64,000 nucleotides of DNA from Scrofimicrobium sp. R131 (GTDB lineage: Bacteria > Actinomycetota > Actinomycetes > Actinomycetales > Actinomycetaceae): NCBI RefSeq assembly GCF_040256745.1, contig NZ_CP138335.1, positions 124,001 to 188,000 of the forward strand, in the 5' to 3' direction. The translations under genes were made by a program, and so were the position numbers. Below the pieces are notes generated by a model. The model was not told the origin of the DNA and made no database searches. It was given only the letters and a program-made list of their open reading frames with translations. Of the stretch, positions 43,924 through 51,533 are shown in pieces. Numbering within the stretch: position 1 is the first letter of the stretch; every line of letters begins with the position of its first letter.

Positions 43924-45770
43924 ACGCCGCGCCAACCTTCCGACTGCGGCCGGGAACGATGGTCAAAGGCAAGTGGGACCCTCCCGCTGGCTGGCAACAC
44001 ACCACAGGCCAGGTGGACCCCGCAACGCTCAATCCCGGCGACGCGCTGGGCTACGTTACCGGCGGTGTGTGCGACGTGGTGGACATTGACCCGCGTAACG
44101 GCGGGGACGTTACCACCTTGCTCGATAAGTTGCCGCCGGTGCGCCGCGTGGTCGCTACGCCTAGCGGTGGACTGCACCTCTACATTGACGCGCTAGGGCT
44201 ACCCAAGGGCCAACTAGCGCCCGGCATTGACTATCAGGCCAAAGGCGCATTCGTGCTAATGCCGCCCACCGAGGGCTACACCGAACTGGAAACCGTGGAC
44301 GTGGGAGCGCCAGCGGGCGATACATGGCTTAGATCGTGCCTCGAACGTCCCGAGAAGGAACGAACAGAGTCCGCCGGTGGCCTAGTGACCCCACAACACC
44401 GCGCCAAGGCCGAGGCCATACTGAGCAAGGCCACCCGCGACATAGCCGACCGTGGCGAGGGCAGCCGTAACGCTACGGTGTACGCCGCGCTGGTGCCGCT
44501 GGTGTCGTTCGTCAAGGCTGGAGCCATAGCCGAGGACGCCGTTAGGGCTGGGCTGTGGGACGCGGTAGCGGCTGTGCCCGCTAGCGAGCCGTACACCCGC
44601 GCCGAGTTTGAGGCTAGCTGGGAGTCGGCCTGGGCTGTAGCGGAAGCGCGACTGCCTGCCGTGGATGCGCCCGCCGACCACTTCACCGTCTGGACTGAGC
44701 CGGACCCAGACCCCGCCGACGCCTTGTCTCGGGAGATCGAGAGGCTACGGCGCGAGGACGAACGCAAGGCGCTCACGGAGGAAGCCCGGCGCTGGCTGGA
44801 CAACGGCGGTAAGCCGCCCGCCGCGCCTTACGCGCCGCTAGACCTGGTGCGCCTTATGAACCCCGAACGCCCGGCGCGTGAGTGGGTAGTCGAAGGGCTG
44901 ATGTTCAAGGGGACAGCCACCGCGCTAGTAGCCCCAGCCGGAACGGGCAAGTCCCTAATCGCCCTACGCATAGCGCTAGCGGTAGCGCGGGGTGAGGCCG
45001 ACTTTGCGGGCATGCCCATACCTAAGCGCCGCCGCGTGTTCTACATAGATAAAGAGAACCCCGAGGACGAACAGCACGACCGGCTAAAGTCCTTCGGGCT
45101 AACTCAGCCCGACGCCGAGGCGCTAGCGGGGTGGCTGTACCTGGTGCCGTTCCCTAACGCCGCGCCACTAGACACCCGCCACGGGGGCGACCAACTCATG
45201 GCCGCGCTAGATGCCTACGACGTAGGCGACGGTGACGTGGTGTTTATCGACTCCTTCCAGCGTGTGACGGAAGGCGAATCTAACGACGACACCAGCATCC
45301 GCCACTACACACAGTTCACGGGCGACCGGCTGAAGGCCAAAGGCGTAGCCGTAGTCCGCCTAGACAACACCGGCAAGGACATAAGGAAAGGCCCTCGCGG
45401 GTCTAAGGGCAAGAGCGACGACGTGGACTTTGAGTACCAGTTGAGCAAGGTCTATGAGTCGCACGGGCGAACCGTAGTAGGGACCAAGGTGCTCAAGGAC
45501 CGTACCGGCGCGGTTGAGTCCGTGCCGGATATCGCGGTGACCCGCCAGGACGGGCTAACCACCTTCTCGCAGGAGGAGGAGCAGGACCGCGTCCAGCAGT
45601 GCGTCGCCTGGCTAGACACCAACGACGTGCCACCCGAGCAAGGCATAAACAAGACCTGGAACTGGGTGCGCGACAACCAGCCGGAGCCGGGCTACTTCAA
45701 GAAGGAGCACCACGTAGAAAAAGCGGTGAAGTTCCGCCAGCAGCGCGGGGGTGATTTCGATGTCGAATAG
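43920..45770 (+). CDS. Primase-polymerase / RecA-like ATPase replication protein
   Basis: 616 residues. N-terminal archaeo-eukaryotic-type prim-pol domain with the metal-binding DxD in VVDIDPRNGG (about residue 57) and the TPSGGLHLY His motif (about 86). The C-terminal half is a RecA/RepA-like ATPase with Walker A APAGTGKSLIA near residue 340, Walker B VVFIDSFQ, and IDKENPEDE. Such fusions prime and unwind plasmid, phage and satellite origins. TTG start coupled to the upstream gene. The iteron cluster begins right at its stop codon. Confidence 0.85.
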   Translation: MNAAPTFRLRPGTMVKGKWDPPAGWQHTTGQVDPATLNPGDALGYVTGGVCDVVDIDPRNGGDVTTLLDKLPPVRRVVATPSGGLHLYIDALGLPKGQLAPGIDYQAKGAFVLMPPTEGYTELETVDVGAPAGDTWLRSCLERPEKERTESAGGLVTPQHRAKAEAILSKATRDIADRGEGSRNATVYAALVPLVSFVKAGAIAEDAVRAGLWDAVAAVPASEPYTRAEFEASWESAWAVAEARLPAVDAPADHFTVWTEPDPDPADALSREIERLRREDERKALTEEARRWLDNGGKPPAAPYAPLDLVRLMNPERPAREWVVEGLMFKGTATALVAPAGTGKSLIALRIALAVARGEADFAGMPIPKRRRVFYIDKENPEDEQHDRLKSFGLTQPDAEALAGWLYLVPFPNAAPLDTRHGGDQLMAALDAYDVGDGDVVFIDSFQRVTEGESNDDTSIRHYTQFTGDRLKAKGVAVVRLDNTGKDIRKGPRGSKGKSDDVDFEYQLSKVYESHGRTVVGTKVLKDRTGAVESVPDIAVTRQDGLTTFSQEEEQDRVQQCVAWLDTNDVPPEQGINKTWNWVRDNQPEPGYFKKEHHVEKAVKFRQQRGGDFDVE

Positions 45771-45980
45771 CCGTACGAAAGTGCTTCGTACGGGGTGTCG
45801 AACGGGAGCCGTACGAGAACGGCTTCGTACGGCTTCGTACGGGTGGCAGTCGTACGGCCACAAACCGTTGGAACGGCACGGGTTTACCCCGTACGGGAAT
45901 GGCTTCGTACGGCTCCATACGGACCCTAACGGCGTGGCCGTACGAAGAACCCTATTCATAGGGTTCGTACGGCCGTACGG
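45771..45980. repeat. CGTACG iteron cluster, probable replication origin
   Basis: Eleven exact CGTACG hexamers in 208 bases (45772, 45787, 45810, 45826, 45836, 45851, 45890, 45906, 45939, 45966, 45974) plus a CATACG variant near 45917. Several extend to TTCGTACGG or its complement CCGTACGAA. An inverted repeat GAACCCTAT-tc-ATAGGGTTC sits at 45947-45966. Directly follows the replication protein gene, the usual place for an iteron origin. Confidence 0.8.
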
Positions 45981-46070
45981 GGTGGTGGAAAAGAACCTGG
46001 TTGTTTGCTCAGTTGACCCCGGTAGCCGGGTGGCGGGCTGGCCGGTGAGTTGGGGCCGGGTAGCCGGTCA

Positions 46071-46115
46071 GCCGGTGGAGGGTAAGCCGGTGGAGGGTAA
46101 GCCGGTGGAGGGTAA
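46071..46115 (+). repeat. Three tandem 15-bp repeats
   Basis: GCCGGTGGAGGGTAA three times without gaps, about 90 bases after the iterons and 150 before the next gene. If translated the frame would give a VEGKP repeat, but I see no gene there. May belong to the origin region. Confidence 0.75.
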
Positions 46116-46263
46116 GCCCTTAGAGGGGTGGAGCCTGCGGGAGTCCGTTGGTTACGTTCCCGAGACCGGGAGCCGGGACCATAACAAGAGTTACCGGAAG
46201 GGGACCCTTCACGTATATAGTTCGGTTCCAATCGAACGTATGTTCTATAGATTGGGGCGACTA

Positions 46264-46908
46264 ATGAAGGTTCTGGGATACGTCAGGGTATCGACTAACA
46301 AGCAGGAGATAGGCCCAGAGGTGCAGGCCGCCGCGCTACAGGACGAGGCCGCCCGCAACGGCTGGGACCTAGAGATACGGCGGGAGGACGCCGCTAGCGC
46401 TAAGTCGCTGCAAGGCCGCCCGGTGCTTGCTCAGGCACTAGACGATCTCCGCGCGGGCCGGGCTGAGGTGCTGGCCGTAGCCAAGCTGGACCGGCTTAGC
46501 CGTAGCGTGGCGGACTTCGCCCGGCTACTGGAGGACGCCGAGCGGCAAGGCTGGCACGTGGTCTGCCTAGACCTAGCCGTAGACACCACATCCGTCACGG
46601 GCCGCGCTATGGCGCACGTGACGGTGACCTTCGCGGAGATGGAGCGCCGCCGTATAGGTGAGCGCACGCGGGAGGGTATGGCCCGTATCAAAGCCGAGAC
46701 TGGCAAGCATATGGGCCGCCCGTCCCGCGTGCCGCCCGCTGTTGTTGCTCAGATCAAGGATATGCGCCGCGCTGGCCTCACGTTGCAGGCCGTAGCCGAC
46801 GCGCTCAACACCCAAGGAGTCCCTACGCCGAGCGGTGGCCGCTGGTGGCCTTCAACCGTGGGCGACATTGCTAAACGAAAGGACCCCGAACTATGCCAGC
46901 AGCAGTAA
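46264..46908 (+). CDS. Small serine recombinase (resolvase/invertase type)
   Basis: 214 residues. Catalytic Ser10 in GYVRVSTNKQ, the LDRLSRSVADF helix and GRAMAHVTVTFAEMERRRIGERTREGM complete the resolvase domain; a C-terminal helix-turn-helix follows (AGLTLQAVADALNTQGVPTPSGGRW). The start was set at the ATG giving MKVLGYVRV; the open frame extends upstream through the iterons but is not credible there. Possible dimer resolvase or DNA switch for the element. Confidence 0.88.
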   Translation: MKVLGYVRVSTNKQEIGPEVQAAALQDEAARNGWDLEIRREDAASAKSLQGRPVLAQALDDLRAGRAEVLAVAKLDRLSRSVADFARLLEDAERQGWHVVCLDLAVDTTSVTGRAMAHVTVTFAEMERRRIGERTREGMARIKAETGKHMGRPSRVPPAVVAQIKDMRRAGLTLQAVADALNTQGVPTPSGGRWWPSTVGDIAKRKDPELCQQQ

Positions 46909-47525
46909 GACCGCCAACCGACGAGGAGCGGTGCACCGGGATTGTACGCAGCACCGGCAAGCGCTGTAGCCAGTGGGCTATCAAGGGTGGGCCGGTGTGC
47001 TACAACCACGGGGGCCGCTTACCCGTAGTCAAGGCTGCCGCCCAGCGCCGCCTAGCCGAGCGGGAACTAGACCTAATCGACGCCGCGCTAGACGACCCGG
47101 ACCGCCCGCTGGCTACCCCGGCGGCCATGCTGGTCCACGCCGCTAGTAGCGCTCATGCCGTGGTGGCGCTCATGGAGAAGAACGACATTCCCCGTACTGG
47201 CACGGCTAAGCAGTTGCGGGACTACGGGGAGTGGCTGGACCGGCTAAGCCGTAGCGCTAAGCAGGTGGTGTCTAGCAAGGCCGACGAGTTGGTTATTGCT
47301 CAGCAGGCCCGCGTAGCTGAGGGTCAGGCCCGCCAGATGTGGAAGGTACTCAACGACGTACTGGAGGCGCTGAACCTCACACCCGAGCAGGTAGCGCAGG
47401 TGCCGGGGGCCGCCGCTGGCGCTCTCCATGCCTTGGGGCTGCTCCCCAACCAACTACAACAGGCCGAGGCCGATCGCTCCGGAGAGGGACGTCTCGCCAT
47501 GCTTCGAAGGGAAATAGAACAATGA
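46893..47525 (+). CDS. Zinc-motif phage protein, candidate small terminase
   Basis: 210 residues. The N-terminus has CTGIVRSTGKRCSQWA and VCYNHGG, a Cys/Cys/Cys/His zinc motif found in proteins beside phage terminase genes; the rest is helical. It starts inside the recombinase gene behind AAAGGA and precedes the terminase by one gene. A small-terminase role is inferred from context and motif only. Confidence 0.55.
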   Translation: MPAAVRPPTDEERCTGIVRSTGKRCSQWAIKGGPVCYNHGGRLPVVKAAAQRRLAERELDLIDAALDDPDRPLATPAAMLVHAASSAHAVVALMEKNDIPRTGTAKQLRDYGEWLDRLSRSAKQVVSSKADELVIAQQARVAEGQARQMWKVLNDVLEALNLTPEQVAQVPGAAAGALHALGLLPNQLQQAEADRSGEGRLAMLRREIEQ

Positions 47526-48091
47526 TCTACAAAGTAGTTGAGCAGCTGGTGCGCGAGCGTGCCCCGCGCTGCAAGGTGAGCCTAACGCCGCGCGGCGTAG
47601 CGGTGAGCGGGCCGCGCCCGTTCCTAGTGACTGGAGCGCTGGCTACGCCGTACCGCTACTGGGGCGAACTCACATACGGCGACGAGTGCGCACTGTGGGC
47701 TGACTGGCCCGCGCTGGAGCTGCTGGTAGCGGACCGGGTGGAGGGGATAACCGGGCCGCGCCGGTGCCCTTCTTGCTCAGGTATAGGCACGCACCGCGCC
47801 GCCATAGATGGCGAGTTCTACTGCCCGGACCACTTTCTGGAGGTAGCCCGTTACGACACCGTCACCCAGCCCTACTACCGGCTGTGCGGGGTGTGCGGTA
47901 AGCAGGGTGAGGTAGACACCGCCGGGGTAGACTCCCACACTCAGCGGGTCCAGTTCTACGGTGATGTGCGCGTAACCGGGCCGTGGATACATTCGGCTTG
48001 CGCCGAGCACCACGAGTGCCGCCAGTGTGGGGAATACACCGCCCGCGCTACGGCGGGCACGTACCTTTGCGCTAGGTGTGGCCGTGGCTAA
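47522..48091 (+). CDS. Cys-rich zinc-ribbon protein
   Basis: 189 residues with several zinc-knuckle pairs: RCPSCSGIG with FYCPDHF, LCGVCGKQG with HSACAEHH, and ECRQCGEYT with LCARCGRG. No enzyme motif recognised. ATG overlaps the upstream stop (ATGA), and the terminase starts before its own stop, so it is made together with the packaging proteins. Confidence 0.6.
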   Translation: MIYKVVEQLVRERAPRCKVSLTPRGVAVSGPRPFLVTGALATPYRYWGELTYGDECALWADWPALELLVADRVEGITGPRRCPSCSGIGTHRAAIDGEFYCPDHFLEVARYDTVTQPYYRLCGVCGKQGEVDTAGVDSHTQRVQFYGDVRVTGPWIHSACAEHHECRQCGEYTARATAGTYLCARCGRG

Positions 48092-49487
48092 CCCTTGGGG
48101 CGACCTGTTAGCCCACATAGACACCGCCGTAACCGGGTCCGTAGCGGCTGATGACCCTATCGCCTGGGCTGAGGGCCACGGCGTGGAGTTGTGGTCTAAG
48201 CAGCGGGAGGTTATGGCCGCCGTGCGCGACAACCGCCGCACCGCCGCCCGCGCTGGTCACGGTGTGTCTAAATCGCACACCGCCGCGCTACTGACTGCCT
48301 GGTGGGTGACGACTAGGCCGGTCGGCTCAGCCTTGGTAGTAACTACCGCGCCCACCCAGCGCCAGGTGTCGGCCATTTTGTGGGAAGAACTTAGGCGCAT
48401 GCACGCCCGGTTCGGGCTGCCGGGGGAGATAAGCCTAGACGCTACCTGGCGCATAGACGGCCAACTGGTGGCGCTGGGCCGTAAGCCCGCCGACACCGAC
48501 CTAGTCGCGTTCCAAGGCCTGCACGCGCGGCATGTGCTGGCCATATTGGACGAGGCTTGCGGCCTGCCGGACCAGATGTGGGACGTAGTAGAAGGCGTGA
48601 CGACCTCAGCCACTAGCCGCCTGTTGGCTATAGGCAACCCCACCGAGCGCGGGGGCCGGTTTGAGGCCTGTTTTGCTCCGGGTAGCGGGTGGCACCCGGT
48701 ACACATTCCCGTTACCGGCACGCCCGCCTTCACGGGTGAGCCGGTGAGTGACGACCTACTGGCCGTGTTGCCTAGCCGGGAGTGGGTAGACGACGCCCGC
48801 CGTAACTGGGGGGAGGACTCCGCCGCGTATGCGTCCCGCGTGCTGGGGGACTTCCCTAAGCAGAACGTAGACGCCTTGTTCACTTGGGACGACATTCAAG
48901 CCGCCCAGCGCCGCGAGGCCGTGGGAGCGCCGCTGCCAGTAGTGATTGGGTGCGACGTTGCCCGCTACGGCGACGACCAAACCGTTATCGCTGTGCGCAC
49001 GGGGTGGGCCGTGCGGGTGATTATGGCGTACCGGGGGGAGTCCCTGACCCACACCGCAGGCATTCTTACCCAACTGTCTAAGCGGTTCGCCGGGGCAACG
49101 GTTCACGTAGACGACACCGGGCTAGGTGGCGGCGTGACCGACATGCTGCGGGAGAACGGCGTACCCGTGCACGGCATTATTGCCGCGGGCCGCGCTAGTG
49201 ACCCGGAGGTGTTCGCCAACGCCCGAGCAGAAGGCTACTGGCGCACGCGGGAGGCCTTAGCCCTAGGACTCATCTCCCTAGACCCCGACGACGACACCCT
49301 AGCCCGCCAACTAGCCGACCAGCGTTACCTGCTGGACTCACGCGGGCGAATCCTGATTGAACCCAAGGACAAGATACGTGCGCGCGGTGGCGCTAGCCCG
49401 GACCGAGCCGACGCCGTTTCGCTAACGATGGTCCAACCCAACTCCGCCCGGTTCAAAGGGACCGGCACCTACTACAAAGGAATGTAA
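48084..49487 (+). CDS. terL: Terminase large subunit
   Basis: 467 residues. ATPase domain: Walker A-like AGHGVSKSH near residue 58, TTAPTQRQV, and Walker B VLAILDEACG near 155. Nuclease domain: IGCDVARYGDDQT near 289, VHVDDTGLGGG near 342, and PDRADAVS near 440 supply the acidic metal ligands. Both activities look intact. GTG at 48084 chosen (48078 also possible). No portal or capsid gene follows, which is unusual for a prophage. Confidence 0.88.
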   Translation: MANPWGDLLAHIDTAVTGSVAADDPIAWAEGHGVELWSKQREVMAAVRDNRRTAARAGHGVSKSHTAALLTAWWVTTRPVGSALVVTTAPTQRQVSAILWEELRRMHARFGLPGEISLDATWRIDGQLVALGRKPADTDLVAFQGLHARHVLAILDEACGLPDQMWDVVEGVTTSATSRLLAIGNPTERGGRFEACFAPGSGWHPVHIPVTGTPAFTGEPVSDDLLAVLPSREWVDDARRNWGEDSAAYASRVLGDFPKQNVDALFTWDDIQAAQRREAVGAPLPVVIGCDVARYGDDQTVIAVRTGWAVRVIMAYRGESLTHTAGILTQLSKRFAGATVHVDDTGLGGGVTDMLRENGVPVHGIIAAGRASDPEVFANARAEGYWRTREALALGLISLDPDDDTLARQLADQRYLLDSRGRILIEPKDKIRARGGASPDRADAVSLTMVQPNSARFKGTGTYYKGM

Positions 49488-49489
49488 CC

Positions 49490-50359
49490 ATGAAAGACAC
49501 ACTCAAGACCGCCCGCGCCATAGAAAGCCGGGGTGGGTTCACTAACCCGGACTTCGGCTGGATGTCGGGAACGTCCATTACCAGTGCCGAGATTGTACAA
49601 GTGCTGACGGTGTTCGACCGCTACGGGCTAACCGTGCCCGCCGCCGTTAGCGACGTACTCCAGTCCACGGCTAGCGCTATGGATGCCCTTGCTCAGTTGG
49701 AGGTAGAAGCGCCGCCGTTCGTGGTGGAGGACCTAGCCCTGCCGGACTACCAGCAGCGCTTTGCGCAGGTGGCCGCCGCCCGCGCCCAACACGACCACGC
49801 TAAGCGGCTGCATGAAGAAACCGCCAGGGCCGTGTACCGCCGCCCGGTAGCGGTGATGACTGGGGCCGCGCCGGAACTAGCCACCGAGTTGAACAAGGCA
49901 TACCTAGCCCACCCGGACGACCCGGAGATAACAGCAGTGCATGGCCTGTTGTTGCGCTGGGGGCCGCAACCGCCACTAGGCACGCTGTCGGCCGAGGGCG
50001 AGTGGTGCCTGCAATATTCCTGGTTGCAGCCCGCCTGGAACCGCCTAGTCACTGAGGCTAAGGCCGGGCTAACCGCGCCGCGTGGCATGACCCCGGACGA
50101 GTTCGCCCTCAGCCTGGGAGCGGAGCGCCATCTAGCCGCTAGCCGCGCCGAGGCTCAAGCCGCCGGTGACCTACACCGCGAGGCCTGGCTGGTCTACAAG
50201 GACTACGCCGCCCAGCAGGCCGCCACCGGCGCTAACACGCTATCGGCAGAGCGGGCTATAGCCGCCGCCATGCACGAGGGTAACCTAGCCCGAGCTCAAG
50301 CCGACCGCGCCCGCGACCTACTGGCCCTGAGCCTGGACGGAGAACAGAACAATGGCTGA
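49490..50359 (+). CDS. Element protein of unknown function after terL
   Basis: 289 residues, largely helical, Ala-rich, with no signal peptide or membrane helix. ATG behind AAAGGA, two bases after terL. In a phage a portal gene would be expected here, but length and sequence do not fit a portal. Could act in packaging or in hijacking helper capsids; nothing recognised. Confidence 0.5.
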   Translation: MKDTLKTARAIESRGGFTNPDFGWMSGTSITSAEIVQVLTVFDRYGLTVPAAVSDVLQSTASAMDALAQLEVEAPPFVVEDLALPDYQQRFAQVAAARAQHDHAKRLHEETARAVYRRPVAVMTGAAPELATELNKAYLAHPDDPEITAVHGLLLRWGPQPPLGTLSAEGEWCLQYSWLQPAWNRLVTEAKAGLTAPRGMTPDEFALSLGAERHLAASRAEAQAAGDLHREAWLVYKDYAAQQAATGANTLSAERAIAAAMHEGNLARAQADRARDLLALSLDGEQNNG

Positions 50360-50444
50360 CAAGGACTTTCTACAAGAACTAGCTGAGGAGCTGGAGCAGG
50401 AGAACGCCGCCGCGCTCCAGCAGCTATGGACTAAGCGCGACTAG
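50352..50444 (+). CDS. 30-residue acidic helical peptide
   Basis: MADKDFLQELAEELEQENAA..., overlapping the upstream gene in the ATGGCTGA arrangement. Strongly helical with charged heptads. Too short to classify, but coupling supports translation. Confidence 0.45.
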   Translation: MADKDFLQELAEELEQENAAALQQLWTKRD

Positions 50445-50480
50445 TCGCGCTGACGGGGGCAGGCCCTTCATCACTGCCCC

Positions 50481-50527
50481 AACGGGTGGGTGCTTGGTTT
50501 GGAGAATGTCCCAAGCGCCCACCCGTT
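50481..50527 (+). terminator. Terminator of element operon
   Basis: 17-base stem with a single G-T pair: AACGGGTGGGTGCTTGG (50481-50497) with CCAAGCGCCCACCCGTT (50511-50527), 13-base loop, then CCTTGT. Ends the long plus-strand operon of the element. Confidence 0.8.
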
Positions 50528-50544
50528 CCTTGTACCCTGGCGGT

Positions 50545-50676
50545 ATGGACGGGTGGAGTTGGCCCTATGAGGTCGAGGCCTTACAGAGCGAGATAGCCGA
50601 GTGCGAGGCCAAGTTAGCCGACCTACGCGCCGCCTTGGTAGAAGCTGAACTAATGGCCCGTCTAAGTACGCCTTAG
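50545..50676 (+). CDS. 43-residue coiled-coil peptide next to attR
   Basis: MDGWSWPYEVEALQSEIAEC then KLADLRAALVEAELMARLSTP. Helical with heptad spacing. It lies after the operon terminator and its stop codon is within the attR arm, so it may have its own promoter and, in the circular form, would sit just upstream of the integrase gene. Excisionase-like (directionality factor) role possible but unsupported. Confidence 0.45.
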   Translation: MDGWSWPYEVEALQSEIAECEAKLADLRAALVEAELMARLSTP

Positions 50677-50706
50677 CGCCGCTGCGGTGGCGACGGCCGG
50701 GTTTGC
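50662..50706 (+). other. attR (element right junction)
   Basis: Element half AAGTACGCCTTAGCGCCGCT, core GC at 50684-50685, then host half GGTGGCGACGGCC. The arm AAGTACGC is the inverse of GCGTACTT in attL. Confidence 0.75.
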
Positions 50707-50788
50707 GGGCTTGCTGGTAGCGGTCCTGAAATCGGGCGGGGTCAAAGGCATGATCACCAGCATCATCCAGACGGCGCTGAGCCTGTGA
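50684..50788 (+). pseudogene. DUF4244 pilin-like gene, 3' part
   Basis: In-frame remnant encoding AVATAGFAGLLVAVLKSGG then VKGMITSIIQTALSL and stop. This is the C-terminal half of the hydrophobic helix and tail typical of DUF4244. It continues exactly from the 41740-41958 fragment when joined at the GC core. Its TGA overlaps the GTG of the next gene. Confidence 0.85.
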
Positions 50789-51120
50789 TCGATCCGAGGC
50801 AGCGGGAAGGCTCCAAGTGGGAGGCGGGGATGGTCACCGTCGAAGCGGCGTTCGCTGTCACCGCGCTGGTGCTCGTCTTCTCCCTCCTGCTGGCGGGGTT
50901 GAGCACTGTTCGCGCGCAGGCAGACCTGTGTCAGCGGGCACGGGATGCAGCTCGGGCCGCCGCGCTGGGAGAGAACGTGGCCGGGGCGGTGCAGGTGGTG
51001 GCGCAGGGGCGGTGGGTGGAAGTGCAGGCCAGCGCTCCCGCCCCGGCCCTCGGCTGGCTACCCTTTGGCCAGCTGAACTGCTCCGCGCGAACCGTGGTTG
51101 AGCCGGGGGTGACCCCGTGA
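50785..51120 (+). CDS. TadE-like minor pilin
   Basis: 111 residues. GMVTVEAAFAVTALVLVFSLLLAGL is the TadE prepilin-like motif and membrane helix; the remainder is an extracellular domain. GTG start overlaps the DUF4244 stop and lacks a ribosome-binding site, so its translation probably depended on the now-split upstream gene. Confidence 0.82.
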   Translation: MIDPRQREGSKWEAGMVTVEAAFAVTALVLVFSLLLAGLSTVRAQADLCQRARDAARAAALGENVAGAVQVVAQGRWVEVQASAPAPALGWLPFGQLNCSARTVVEPGVTP

Positions 51121-51533
51121 ACATCGGCGGAGACCCGAACGTGTGGGAGCGTGGCAGTGCCACCGTGACCGCGGTGGGGATGACGCTGGCGCTGCTGCTG
51201 GTAGGTGGGGTGCTGATCGCAGCTTTGGGGGTCCAGGTGGAGCGGACCAAGACGCAGGCGGCGGTGGACTTGGCCGCCCTGGCGGGAGCGGCCAGCGCCC
51301 CCTCGGCCCTGGTTGGGTCCGCGGACCCGTCGGGGCCGTGCGCGGTGGCGGAAGAGGTGGCCGCGGCCAACCGGGTGGAGCTGGTTGACTGCTTTGCGCG
51401 GGAAGGGGACCTGTGGGTTCGGGCCGAGGGGTCGGTGCGAGTCTGGTGGGGGCAGAGCTGGGGCGTGCCCGCCCGGGCGCGGGCCGGGCCGGCCGGCACC
51501 GGTGAGCTGATCAGCCCACTGGCGAGTGAGTGA
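51117..51533 (+). CDS. TadE/TadG-like (Rv3654c-type) protein
   Basis: 138 residues with [22 protein letters not shown] as N-terminal hydrophobic helix, then [10 protein letters not shown], typical of helicase/secretion-neighbourhood TadE-like proteins in actinobacteria. Two cysteines ([15 protein letters not shown]) could form a disulfide. GTG start overlaps the previous stop. Its 3' end overlaps the convergent helicase by 23 bases. Confidence 0.8.
   Translation: MNIGGDPNVWERGSATVTAVGMTLALLLVGGVLIAALGVQVERTKTQAAVDLAALAGAASAPSALVGSADPSGPCAVAEEVAAANRVELVDCFAREGDLWVRAEGSVRVWWGQSWGVPARARAGPAGTGELISPLASE

Larger units (their letters stand above)
41946..50685 (+). mobile_element. Integrated phage-satellite-like element, 8.74 kb
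   Basis: Bounded by attL and attR inside the DUF4244 gene. All genes run on the plus strand: large serine integrase, small protein, primase-polymerase/ATPase, iteron cluster, small serine recombinase, zinc-motif protein, zinc-ribbon protein, large terminase subunit and small ORFs. Capsid, portal, tail, lysis and immunity-repressor genes are absent. Codon use changes sharply from the host's CTG/GTG preference toward CTA and GTA with frequent GCTA and TAGC, indicating foreign origin. Packaging genes plus self-replication without structural genes fit a phage satellite; a decayed prophage is less likely since every gene is intact. Confidence 0.82.

Noticed and set aside
45771-45980. Possible CRISPR-like array
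   Set aside because: Repeats are 6-9 bases, in both orientations and irregularly spaced, with no cas genes; an iteron origin fits better.
45751-46263. Open frame running through the iterons into the small recombinase gene
   Set aside because: Its sequence is dictated by the DNA repeats, it has no recognisable domain, and the recombinase has a clean ATG start at 46264 with its conserved N-terminus.
50352-50676. Calling either tiny peptide an excisionase
   Set aside because: Both are too short and lack any motif; location alone is not enough, so they are listed as unknown.
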